DNA of 45,139 nt from NCBI RefSeq assembly GCF_000745975.1, contig NZ_JQKJ01000030.1:1-45139 (forward strand). Reading direction: 5' to 3'. This DNA is from Desulfobacter vibrioformis DSM 8776. GTDB taxonomy: Bacteria > Desulfobacterota > Desulfobacteria > Desulfobacterales > Desulfobacteraceae. Under the pieces are notes generated by a model, which did no database searches, had not been told where the DNA came from, and saw nothing but the letters and a program-made list of their open reading frames with translations. Of this stretch, positions 26,914 to 35,900 are shown in pieces; position 1 is the stretch's first letter; the number at the start of each line of letters is the position of its first letter. Position numbers and translations under genes: made by a program.

Positions 26914-26946
26914 GAGTGGATAATTTTTAGTCACTGATTTGGATAA
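26914..26946 (-). promoter_or_regulatory. Putative enhancer (UAS) for a ZraR-like activator, copy 2
   Basis: Minus strand: TTATCC (26946-26941), 7 bp, TGACTAAAAATTATCCA (26933-26917), differing from the zraP copy at one base of 17. The flanks AGTG...CACT make it an imperfect dyad. It sits 85 bp upstream of the sigma-54-type promoter. Confidence 0.68.
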
Positions 26947-27028
26947 AATCTATCCATCCGAGTCTGGACCTGTATTCAAGAATATTCTTTGCCGGATGGT
27001 GTCAAGGGTCTCAATCACGATCTCTCAA

Positions 27029-28405
27029 TTAATCCATGACGCCGTATTCTTTGAGTTTAAGGTGAAGAGTCCTTCTGGCTATACCTAAACGCCTGGCTGT
27101 TTCGCTCTTATTATTTTCAGTTTTATCCAGCATTTTTAATATAGCGATTTTTTCGATCTCCTGCAGAGGCTTATTTCCTAATTCGATCATATCACGCCCT
27201 TTATCTGCCGTGCTTAAGGCACCAAGGTTTTTGTCTTCGATTTGGATTTCATCATCCCCCAGATAATCCTGTGTTGAAAGGATAACACTTCTTTCGATCG
27301 TATTCATTAGCTCCCGGACATTTCCAGGCCAGTTGTGATACGTCAACTTACCTATTCCGTCCGGTGTGAATCCTTTAATTGACCGGTTATTTTTTTTGCA
27401 ATAAATTTTTAAAAAATGTTGTGCAAGAAGCTGTATGTCACCTGTTCTTTCCCTTAAGGGGGGAACCCTGAGATTGATGACATTCAAGCGGTAATACAAA
27501 TCCTCTCTGAAATCATCACTGGCAATCAAATTAACAAGATTCTTGTTGGTCGCTGCAATTATCCTTGTGTCAATCTGGATTGGCTTTTCTCCGCCCACCG
27601 GCGTAATTTCTCTTTCCTGCAGTGCCCGAAGCAGTTTTACCTGCATGGACATAGAGGTTTCACTGATTTCATCTAAAAAAAGGCTCCCGTTGTTTGCCAG
27701 TTGAAACTTACCCTCTTTACGCCGGGTCGCACCTGTAAAAGCGCCTTTTTCATGGCCGAACAACTCTGATTCCAATAGTGTCTCAGTAATGGCCGCACAA
27801 TTGATTTTGATAAAAGGCCCTTCCTTTCGATGACTGTTGTAATGGATTGCCCCGGCAATCAGTTCCTTTCCAGTGCCTGATTCGCCATTTATTAATACAG
27901 TCGCATCGGTCTGGGCCACCTGGGAGACGGTTTGAATCAGTTTTTGCATGGACGCATGCTTACCGATTATATTTGTGCAGTCAAAATTTTTTCCAAGGCT
28001 TTCCCTCAGCTGTATATTTTCTTTTTTCAGTTGGGTGTGTTCAAGAGAACGTTGAATCGTCAGTTTCAGTTTATCAAAATCAAACGGCTTGGTCAGATAG
28101 TCGTAAGCTCCTTTTTTCAACGCATCAACCGCTGTCTGAACAGAAGAAAAAGCCGTCATGATGATTACAGGTATGGCTGGATTGATTTTCTTTATTTCAG
28201 CCAAGGCAACCAGTCCGGATATTTTTATCATTTTAATATCCATAAGAATAAGATCGTAGGGTTTTGTTTCGACCAGATCGATAGCAACTTGTCCGTCATC
28301 TGCCTCCTCAATTAAATATCCCCATTTTGTCAATAACGTCTTGAGCATATCCCGATGTGTCCGATCATCATCAACAACCAAAATTGTACTTTTATTTTTC
28401 ATCAT
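27029..28405 (-). CDS. Sigma-54-dependent response regulator (ZraR/AtoC-like)
   Basis: 458 residues. Receiver (1-120) with VVDDDRTH, phosphoacceptor Asp56 in LILMDIKM, and KPF. AAA+ domain (about 145-380) with Walker A GESGTGKE, the sigma-54 contact loop GAFTGA, and LFLDEI. C-terminal Fis-type helix-turn-helix NKSETARRLGIARRTLHLKL. It lies 2 bp after its sensor kinase gene. The two sigma-54 promoters with matching upstream elements 1 kb and 7 kb away are its most likely targets. ZraR is the best-known relative with a ZraP target, but the metal sensed here is not determined. Confidence 0.92.
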   Translation of the reverse strand: MMKNKSTILVVDDDRTHRDMLKTLLTKWGYLIEEADDGQVAIDLVETKPYDLILMDIKMIKISGLVALAEIKKINPAIPVIIMTAFSSVQTAVDALKKGAYDYLTKPFDFDKLKLTIQRSLEHTQLKKENIQLRESLGKNFDCTNIIGKHASMQKLIQTVSQVAQTDATVLINGESGTGKELIAGAIHYNSHRKEGPFIKINCAAITETLLESELFGHEKGAFTGATRRKEGKFQLANNGSLFLDEISETSMSMQVKLLRALQEREITPVGGEKPIQIDTRIIAATNKNLVNLIASDDFREDLYYRLNVINLRVPPLRERTGDIQLLAQHFLKIYCKKNNRSIKGFTPDGIGKLTYHNWPGNVRELMNTIERSVILSTQDYLGDDEIQIEDKNLGALSTADKGRDMIELGNKPLQEIEKIAILKMLDKTENNKSETARRLGIARRTLHLKLKEYGVMD

Positions 28406-28407
28406 AC

Positions 28408-30153
28408 TCAGGATATCCTTTTAGGTAGAAAGATTCTAAATACAGTACCTTGCCCCGGATTGCTCAGGGCCTCTATCCGCCCTTTATGCGCTTTTACGAT
28501 ATTCTGTACGATGGCCAGCCCAAGGCCTGTACCGGATAATTTTGTCGTAAAATAAGGTTCAAATATATCAGAAAGATCTTCCTGGTTTATTCCGCATCCC
28601 GTATCAGATACTTCAATAATAATGTTTTTATCAGAATCATCATTATACATTTTTAAAGTCAATACACCTGAGTGTTCCATTGCCTGCAGCGCATTGAGAC
28701 AAAGGTTCAACAACACCTGTTTCAGCCGGTCTTCATCTGCATGGATCTGAGGCAGACCTGGTTCGATATCTGTTTTTATTTCAATGTGTTCCGCATCAGG
28801 TTCATATGCAATCAACTGCAGGCACTCTGAAATAAGCGCCTCCAAATCAACAGGGATTCCTGAAACGGCAATGGGTTTGGCAATCTCGACGAGTTCGCCA
28901 ACGACGCGATTAAGCCTGTCTACCTCTTTGGTCATTGTATCGGCTATTGTGAAATTTTCGGAGTTACGATCAAAAATTTCTTTAAAAAAGGTAGCATATC
29001 CCTTTAATGAACTTAATGGATTCCTTATTTCATGGGCTACACCAGCGGCCAGCCGACCGATTGCAGCCAGCCGCTTATTTTGCTCCATTTCAGTTCTAAG
29101 CCGATGAAGTTCTGTTTTGTCCCTCAGGATCAACAGCGTACCCAGCGATTGTCCTTCTTTGTCAAATAACGGACTGGCAATTGCGTCCAGCGTGATTTCC
29201 GGTTTACCGTCTTTTTTAAGCCTGATTTCTTTTTCAATCAAATTTTTTTTACCAGGGACCGTATCCAACAAGTTTCTTGCTTCATTGGGAAGCAATGCCC
29301 CAATACGCTGTGTATTCATATCCGTTGGGATATTCAAAATCGTGAATGCGGCAGGATTGATTGAAATAATTTGGTTGTTATTGTCGGCGGCAACCAACCC
29401 TATCGGCATATTTTCCACAAGGTTGTCAGAAAAAATCTGTATACGCGAAAGCGTTGATCTGGTCTGGCCATATCGTTGCACTATAAATACCAATAAAAAT
29501 CCGGTAAACCCGATCAATGCCAAGATAACGCCCATCATTATGGCATGCTGGGTATCATTCCGATCCGCATTTGAAATCAACGCCATATCAAGACCGACAA
29601 ATATTATGGTATCCTCATATGAATCAATTCCTTTGAACGTATTACCATGAATTCTTATATGCATTGGCATCATTGGATTTGAACCTTTTGATCTGCCGGT
29701 ATTTATCGGAGAAAATTTTTTATGCACTTCAAACACGTTATGTTTTTTTTGATCTTCAATAATACGCCATCCGGTTTTATTTTCATCAATTACGGCTTTA
29801 AGATCCAGATCCTGACCATAGCGGCCTCCGATTTTTTCTTTCTGGCTGTGGACCAGTATTTTCCCTTCTTGATTGACAATAAACAGGTATAAAATATCAG
29901 GCAGGGTTGCTGTTTCTGACAACAAGTTCTCCATTGCGACAGTGGACCATTGCATATTCATCATTCCAGTGTACGTTCCTGCCTCAAATGCTCTGATTAA
30001 CGCAGTGCTTTTTTCAAACAGCAGCCGAATACTCTGCGTTTTCTGCTTGTTGATCCTATCCATCGTCATAAAGGCAAAAATTGGAAAAAGAACAATGATT
30101 GTTCCAATGAGTATCAGAGGTGGAATTTCCGTTGTGATTTTAAATTTATTCAT
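28408..30153 (-). CDS. Membrane sensor histidine kinase (ZraS-like) with PAS domain
   Basis: 581 residues. Two membrane helices (about 13-30 and 203-226) bracket a periplasmic sensor of about 170 residues. A PAS domain follows (about 240-350; NLVENMPIGLVAADNNNQII). The HisKA H-box is LAAGVAHEIRNPLSSLKGYA, and the ATPase domain has LNLCLNALQAM, SDTGCGINQED and GTGLGLAIVQNIVKAHKG. It is the cognate kinase of the regulator 2 bp downstream. No ribosome site precedes the ATG; instead an 8-bp C-run (minus strand) lies there. Its promoter region sits inside a long inverted repeat. Confidence 0.9.
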   Translation of the reverse strand: MNKFKITTEIPPLILIGTIIVLFPIFAFMTMDRINKQKTQSIRLLFEKSTALIRAFEAGTYTGMMNMQWSTVAMENLLSETATLPDILYLFIVNQEGKILVHSQKEKIGGRYGQDLDLKAVIDENKTGWRIIEDQKKHNVFEVHKKFSPINTGRSKGSNPMMPMHIRIHGNTFKGIDSYEDTIIFVGLDMALISNADRNDTQHAIMMGVILALIGFTGFLLVFIVQRYGQTRSTLSRIQIFSDNLVENMPIGLVAADNNNQIISINPAAFTILNIPTDMNTQRIGALLPNEARNLLDTVPGKKNLIEKEIRLKKDGKPEITLDAIASPLFDKEGQSLGTLLILRDKTELHRLRTEMEQNKRLAAIGRLAAGVAHEIRNPLSSLKGYATFFKEIFDRNSENFTIADTMTKEVDRLNRVVGELVEIAKPIAVSGIPVDLEALISECLQLIAYEPDAEHIEIKTDIEPGLPQIHADEDRLKQVLLNLCLNALQAMEHSGVLTLKMYNDDSDKNIIIEVSDTGCGINQEDLSDIFEPYFTTKLSGTGLGLAIVQNIVKAHKGRIEALSNPGQGTVFRIFLPKRIS

Positions 30154-30169
30154 AAATTTTGGGGGGGGT

Positions 30170-30286
30170 GATCATAAAATGGGCCACGATATGGGAGATA
30201 GATCCCGGTCTATTTCAACTTTCTGTAATGACAATGTTTATTTTTAAATGCTGAAATTACACCACAAGGTGGCCCACGTTATGATC
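30170..30286. repeat. 18-bp imperfect inverted repeat around the sensor-kinase upstream region
   Basis: GATCATAAAATGGGCCAC (30170-30187) and GTGGCCCACGTTATGATC (30269-30286) are complementary at 16 of 18 positions, 81 bp apart. A small ATAGA/TCTAT palindrome lies between. It could be a miniature mobile element, or paired operator sites for the kinase gene. No gene lies within it. Confidence 0.65.
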
Positions 30287-30324
30287 AAGCCCGGATTTTG
30301 ATTTGTCCGATCAGAAAAACCTGC

Positions 30325-30657
30325 TCATTTTTCCCAGCCGCCAAACAGATGAAGATGCAGGTGGAAAATTTCCTGCCCCCCGCCTTTTTCCACATTAAAG
30401 AGCAGTTTGTATCCGGATTTGTTTATCCCCTCTTTTTGGGCCATCTTTGCGGCCAGGGTGAAAAGCCTCCCCACAAGTCCGGTGTGCCCAGGTTCAATGT
30501 CGTTGACGCTGCGGATATGGGTTTTGGGTACGACCAGCAGGTGGACAGGGGCCTTGGGGTGGATATCCCTGAACACCACATAATCATTGTCTTCGTACAG
30601 CATGTCGCTGGGAAGTTCATGGGCTGCAATTTTACAGAACAGACAGTTGTCAGGCAT
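30325..30657 (-). CDS. HIT-family nucleotide hydrolase (HinT-like)
   Basis: 110 residues from ATG 30657, chosen because GGAGA lies 5 nt upstream; a GTG at 30669 would add four. Histidine-triad motif FHLHLHLFGGW (about 99-109) near the C-terminus, and the N-terminal CLFCKIAAHELPSDMLYEDN with a zinc-type CxxC, are standard for HinT/PKCI proteins, which hydrolyse purine nucleotide phosphoramidates such as AMP-lysine. It lies downstream of the sir2 gene on the same strand, 65 bp apart. Confidence 0.93.
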   Translation of the reverse strand: MPDNCLFCKIAAHELPSDMLYEDNDYVVFRDIHPKAPVHLLVVPKTHIRSVNDIEPGHTGLVGRLFTLAAKMAQKEGINKSGYKLLFNVEKGGGQEIFHLHLHLFGGWEK

Positions 30658-30693
30658 GTTTTTCTCCACATTCTATATTTTAATTCAAACAGG

Positions 30694-30732
30694 CATCAAT
30701 CAAATTCATCAATCAAGTTTATCAATTAAGTT
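30694..30732. repeat. Three tandem 13-bp repeats overlapping the sir2 stop codon
   Basis: CATCAATCAAATT (30694-30706), CATCAATCAAGTT (30707-30719) and TATCAATTAAGTT (30720-30732) follow one another with exact 13-bp period. The last copy contains the final codons and TGA of the sir2 gene. Probably slippage or local duplication. Confidence 0.8.
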
Positions 30733-31465
30733 CATTAATGGCGTCCATGAGATGTTCCATGGCCTTTGTGGCGTTGTCCCGGATGAATATATCCGTTATC
30801 CGGTTGGTATATTCCGACGGGTCCGGGTTGATCTCTATAATGGTCGTGCCACCGGCCTTGGCCCGGGAGGGAATCATATTTGCCGGGGCCACCGTGCCTG
30901 TGGTGCCGATGAGTATCATGCAGTCCGCTTTCTGGGCCGCATCAATGGACCTGGAAGCCGCATGCTTGGGAATGGCTTCCCCGAAAAATACCACATCCGG
31001 CTTCATCAGGCCACCGCACATGAGGCAGGTGGGGGGCAGACGATTCATGTCCACCTGGGCCACATTGACTTTTTGTTCGCAGCCAAGGCAGATAATCTCT
31101 TTTAATGACCCGTGAAATTCGTAAACTTCTTTGTTGCCGGCATCCTTGTGCAGATTGTCAATATTCTGGGTGATGACCGATTTTAACAGGCCCCGCTTCT
31201 CCATCTCAGCCAGGGCATAGTGGGCGGTATTGGGGTGTACCTGGCCGAACAGGTCATAAAAAATATCCCTGATGATCTCCCAGGACCTGGCCGAGTTCTG
31301 GAGAAAATAATCAATTTCAAAGGATCTGGGATCATATTTATTCCACAGCCCGTTTCTGCCCCTGAACGGCGGGATGCCGCTTTCAACGGAAATGCCGGCA
31401 CCGGTAAAGGCCACACAGTAGCGGGAATCAATGATGTGTTTGGCCGCTTCTTGATAAATATTCAT
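30722..31465 (-). CDS. cobB: NAD-dependent protein deacylase (SIR2 family)
   Basis: 247 residues. Sirtuin motifs: NAD-binding FTGAGISVESGIPPFRG (about 19-35), TQNIDNLH (about 99-106), catalytic His in YEFHGSL, and a zinc ribbon CLGC...CLMCGG. Later motifs are GTTGTVAPANM and the EINPDP adenosine contact. It removes acetyl or other acyl groups from lysines, giving nicotinamide and O-acyl-ADP-ribose. The AGAAGGGAA ribosome site supports the start. It is probably co-transcribed with the HIT gene. The symbol is by family, not proven orthology. Confidence 0.93.
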   Translation of the reverse strand: MNIYQEAAKHIIDSRYCVAFTGAGISVESGIPPFRGRNGLWNKYDPRSFEIDYFLQNSARSWEIIRDIFYDLFGQVHPNTAHYALAEMEKRGLLKSVITQNIDNLHKDAGNKEVYEFHGSLKEIICLGCEQKVNVAQVDMNRLPPTCLMCGGLMKPDVVFFGEAIPKHAASRSIDAAQKADCMILIGTTGTVAPANMIPSRAKAGGTTIIEINPDPSEYTNRITDIFIRDNATKAMEHLMDAINELN

Positions 31466-31578
31466 GACATATCATTCCCTTCTGGGGTTTACACTTTACC
31501 CGGGGATTGTTATTTTATTTTTTTAACGGTTAAAGATAACTAAATTTTGATATGGCGTAAAGGTAAATCAAAACACAG

Positions 31579-32151
31579 ATGAATGCAGACAGCGGACGAT
31601 CTTTTACAAGGCAGAATCACCCGGCAGGAACCCTTACCGTGGACCAGGTGGCTGAAAATCTTTCAGCCTTTGCCATTGACAGGGCTGACATTAAATCGCT
31701 TTTAGGTTCAATCCCCGAAGGACACCCCACTGACCTGACCCGTCTGGAATATGAACTGGCCATTCTTAAAATCCTGAGTGTGGGGTGGGGGCTTGCCTTT
31801 TTCATGCCGGCAACAGATATGAACAAAGCCCCTTTGACCCAGACATTCTGGGAACAGATCCGCCAGATTGCCAATAATGTGTCAACCCTGACGGAAACCA
31901 CCACAGGCAATCGCATTGATTATTTTGCCATACTCAAGGAGCGCCTGGATACCTTTGTGCAGCAGATGCAGGAACACCAGGCCGAAAAAACCGATCCCAC
32001 CGATGTCATGGGGCCTGTGTTTGCCAATGCCTGCGGGGCCCCGGATGACCCCGTGGTTATCCTTGCCGGAACCAAGATGTTTGCCCTGACCCTGGGGGCG
32101 GTCAAAGAGTATCTGGCTGCCGTGAAGATAAAGGATATCACCATTCACTGA
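31579..32151 (+). CDS. Hypothetical protein (190 aa)
   Basis: I do not recognise a family. It is predicted soluble and mostly helical, without a signal peptide or membrane segment. One moderately hydrophobic stretch (ILSVGWGLAFFMPATD) lies near residue 70. The C-terminal third reads VMGPVFANACGAPDDPVVILAGTKMFALTLG. Base use and codon style match the neighbours. It lies 27 bp before the rhomboid gene on the same strand, so the two may be co-transcribed. Confidence 0.72.
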   Translation: MNADSGRSFTRQNHPAGTLTVDQVAENLSAFAIDRADIKSLLGSIPEGHPTDLTRLEYELAILKILSVGWGLAFFMPATDMNKAPLTQTFWEQIRQIANNVSTLTETTTGNRIDYFAILKERLDTFVQQMQEHQAEKTDPTDVMGPVFANACGAPDDPVVILAGTKMFALTLGAVKEYLAAVKIKDITIH

Positions 32152-32178
32152 TCCCCCAAAACAGACACTTTTTTTGCT

Positions 32179-32889
32179 ATGACAGATAAGCGGATAAAAT
32201 TTACGATCCAGGCGATGATCTGGATCAACGTGATCATGTATGCCGTGTCCCTGCTGTTCTCCCAAGGGCTTCATTTTACCCTGAATCCCTTAAACGCCCT
32301 GGCACCGTCCAGTGATGCCCTGGTTTTCCTTGGTGCCTCCGGGACCGTTCCCCTGGCCTATTTTCATGACTGGTACAGCATTTTCACCGCAAACTGGCTG
32401 CACGGCAGCCTGTTGCACATTCTTTTCAACATGATGGCGCTTCACACCCTTGCTCCGCTTACGGCAAAGGAATTCGGGCTTTACCGGATGCTGTCCATCT
32501 ATATCCTTTCCGGTGCCGGCGGTTTTTTTCTCTCCTGCCTGGGCGGTGTGCCTTTGACCATCGGGGCCTCTGCCGGCCTTTGCGGACTGATCGGCGCCTT
32601 GCTTTATTTTGGCTGGTCCCGGGGCGGTATCTGGGGAAAGATGGTTTTTGATCAGACCAAGTCCTGGATTTTAAGCCTGGTGATTATTGGACTGATCCTG
32701 CCCAACATCAACAACTGGGGCCATGGCGGCGGGTTTGCCGCAGGCTTTATCCTGGCATTTCTCCTCGGGTATGAGGAGCGCCGCACATCAGGAAAAATCG
32801 ATATTCTGGTTTGCGCAGGGCTGTCCGTGTTTACCTGTTTTCTTCTGTTTCGTTCGGTTTTCAACGGTATGGAACTGATGCTGAAATAG
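32179..32889 (+). CDS. Rhomboid-family intramembrane serine protease
   Basis: 236 residues with about six membrane helices. Rhomboid landmarks: HGSLLHILFNMMAL (L1/TM2 His and Asn), GASAGLCGLIGAL (the GxSx nucleophile serine), and GHGGGFAAGF (catalytic His in the late TM helix). It cleaves substrates within the membrane. The substrate is unknown. It ends 56 bp before the PfaC-like gene. Confidence 0.88.
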   Translation: MTDKRIKFTIQAMIWINVIMYAVSLLFSQGLHFTLNPLNALAPSSDALVFLGASGTVPLAYFHDWYSIFTANWLHGSLLHILFNMMALHTLAPLTAKEFGLYRMLSIYILSGAGGFFLSCLGGVPLTIGASAGLCGLIGALLYFGWSRGGIWGKMVFDQTKSWILSLVIIGLILPNINNWGHGGGFAAGFILAFLLGYEERRTSGKIDILVCAGLSVFTCFLLFRSVFNGMELMLK

Positions 32890-32945
32890 GGCTTTTTACA
32901 CAAATTTTACAAAGCTGTCTTGCAATCTTTTCCCGGGTCAACTAT

Positions 32946-35900
32946 ATGGGCTCCATGATTTTGAAACGCGCAGATATAGCCGTGGTCGGCATGTCCGGTA
33001 TTTTTCCCGGGGCCTGTGATACCCGGCAGTTCATTGCCAATGTCATGGCGAAAAAATCCAGTGTGATCCCGGTCCCCCGGGACCGGTGGGGGGGGCTGCC
33101 TGACATCATGGTGGACAACCGCGCCGGAACCCCGTTGCCGGACCGGGCCCGCAGCCGGTTTGCCGGGCTTATTTCCCAATCCGTATTCAATCCGTCCAAT
33201 GTTGACTTTTCCGGTGGGGACATGGCCGGGCATGGTCTGGATCGTGATTTTTTCCACGCCCTGGACCCGGTGCATCATTTGGCCCTTGCCGCCGGCCTTG
33301 AGCTTATGGCCAATGCCCGGCTTTCCAAAGAAAACCGGGAGCGCACAGGGGTTGTGCTTGCTGCCATTGCCCTGCCCACGCCGGGGGCATCCCGGCTGAC
33401 CCGGGATCTTTTTTTGTCTCCAAATCCTGACATGCCCTCCTGGCAACAGGCCTGGGGTGCCGGCATGCTGTCGGCACCTGCATCGATTCTGGCAAGGGTA
33501 TTGGGATTGACCGGCGGCAGTTTCACCCTGGATGCCGCCTGTGCCTCTTCCCTGTTCTCCATAAAGCTTGCCTGCGAACAACTGCTCTCAGGACGGGTGG
33601 ATGCCATGGTGGCCGGCGGGGTATCCCGGCCCCAGTCCCTTTACACCCAGGTGGGATTTACCCAGCTCCAGGCCCTGTCACCCACGGGCCGGTGCGCCCC
33701 CTTTGACCGGGATGCCGATGGCCTGGTGGTGGGGGAGGGCGCCGGCCTGGTTCTGCTCAAACGCCTGGACCATGCCCTGGCCTGCGGAGACACCATCCAC
33801 GCCGTGATCAAAGGATGGGGGGTGAGCAACGATATTGAAGGCAACCTTGTGGCCCCGGCCAGTGAAGGCCAGGTTAGGGCCATGTCCAGTGCCTTTGGCA
33901 TGGCTGGCTGGTCCTTTGGTGACATCCAGTACATGGAGTGCCACGGTTCCGGAACCCCCAAGGGGGACCAGGTGGAAGTCCAGAGTATCATGAAGATGCT
34001 TGAAACATACCAGTGCATGGACACGGCCCTGTCCATGGGTTCGGTGAAGTCCAACATCGGCCATCTGCTGACCGGTGCGGGTGCTGCCGGATTCATCAAA
34101 ACGGTCATGGCCATGAACCAGGGCCTGCTGCCCCCATCAAACAATTTCAATGCCCTGCCCGACGACTCCCCGTTAAATGGCACGGGTGTCAGGGTCCAGG
34201 ATCAGCCTTGTGCCTGGGTATCTGCCGGCGAGGGCCAGCCTTTGCGGGCAGCGGTATCTGCCTTTGGGTTTGGCGGCATCAATGCCCAGATCCTTGTGGA
34301 GTCTTTTACGGCCGGATCACGCAGCCATGCCAAGGGTGTTGCGCCGGTCCCGGCCGAAAAAAGTGTGCCCTGCGCCATTGTGGGTATGGGCCTGATATCG
34401 GGTGGCGCTGACTGCCTTGGGGATTTTTCCCATCTCATTTCCGGGGAGAAAACAATTGTGGGCCGCTCCGGAGAAACCCGGTGGCGCAGGTTTGACCATC
34501 TTCCCCCTGATATCTGCGGCGCTTTAACTCTGTTCATGGATGATTTGAATATTGATCTCAAAGATTTTAATATCCCCCCCAACCAGATGAACCAAATTCT
34601 GCCCCAGCATCTGATTATGCTAAAAGCAGCCATGGCAGCCATGGCAGATGCCGGTATCTCCTTGAAACCGGATGAGTCGCACTCGCCCCGGGTAAACATG
34701 GGGTGTGCCGTGGGCATTGAATTTGATTTCGGGGCCACGGACTATCATTTAAGGTGGCAGGTCCAGATTCAGGGGCAAGGCCAGGGAAGCAATGTCCCTG
34801 AAGACTTGCTGGATACCATCGGGCCGTCATTAAATTTTGATTCAACACTGGGGGCTTTGGGCGGTATTGTGGCGTCCCGCCTGGCCCGGGCATTTAAACT
34901 GGGCGGCCCCTGCTTTACCCTGTCTGCGGACGAAGCGTCGGGGCTGACAGCCATTGATATTGCCGTTAAATCCCTGTCCGCAGGGGAGACCGACACCTTC
35001 TTATGTGCAGCCGTGGATCTTGCCGCTGACATCAGAAGCTTTACCCGGGACCTGGTCCTGACCGGTGCGGACCCCATGGCCCTGCCTTCGGAAGGGGCTG
35101 TGGCCCTGGTGCTCAAACCCCTGGATGCAGCCCAGCGGGACAATGACCGGATTTATGCCGTGGTCAATGGCGTGGGACGTGCCGGCGGTGCGGCCCTTGC
35201 CGGGGAAACCGGTGATCAGGCACAAGCCTCGCGGTCAACAGTTGTCCGGACTTCTTTACAAAAGGCCCTGGATCACGCGGGTATGGATTTAAATGATATC
35301 GGGCTTGGCGCAGTGACGCACAGCGGGTCTCACTTTCTGGGGGCAGGGGAGGTGTCTGGGTTTGAACCCAATGCGTTGCCGGTTTTCTGCCCATCTGCTT
35401 TATCCGGTCATACCGGGGCTGCCGCAGGCCTTTTTACCGTTACAGCCGCGGCATTGTGCCTTTACGCCCAAAGGTTTCCAGGGCCGTTGCACAATTATCC
35501 CGGCGCCCCCAAAACCGCTGTGGCAGGATGCCTGACCCGGGATGGCATTGCAGGACATGTTGTATTGTCAGGCTTTCATCATTCAGGGCAGGGCGGGGCG
35601 TTTCCAAAAGTTGCGCCCGCCCCGGAGAAAAGCGGGCAGTCATCCACCTGCATCCGGATTCCTCTGACCCGCCCGCCGTTTCCCCGGGCTTTGATTGCCA
35701 AAGAAGCGTTTGAACCATTCCCGCAGGAAAATTTTTTTGATCGTTGTCCCGAACCACCCAATACGCCACTTGCCTTTCCCTGTGACACGCTCCCGGGACT
35801 GCTGGCCCATACCCAGGAAGTGACGGCCAGGGCCCACGAACGTTTCCTGGAATTATCCGCCCAAAACACCCGGGCCATGGCCGAACAGCTTGCCGCCATT

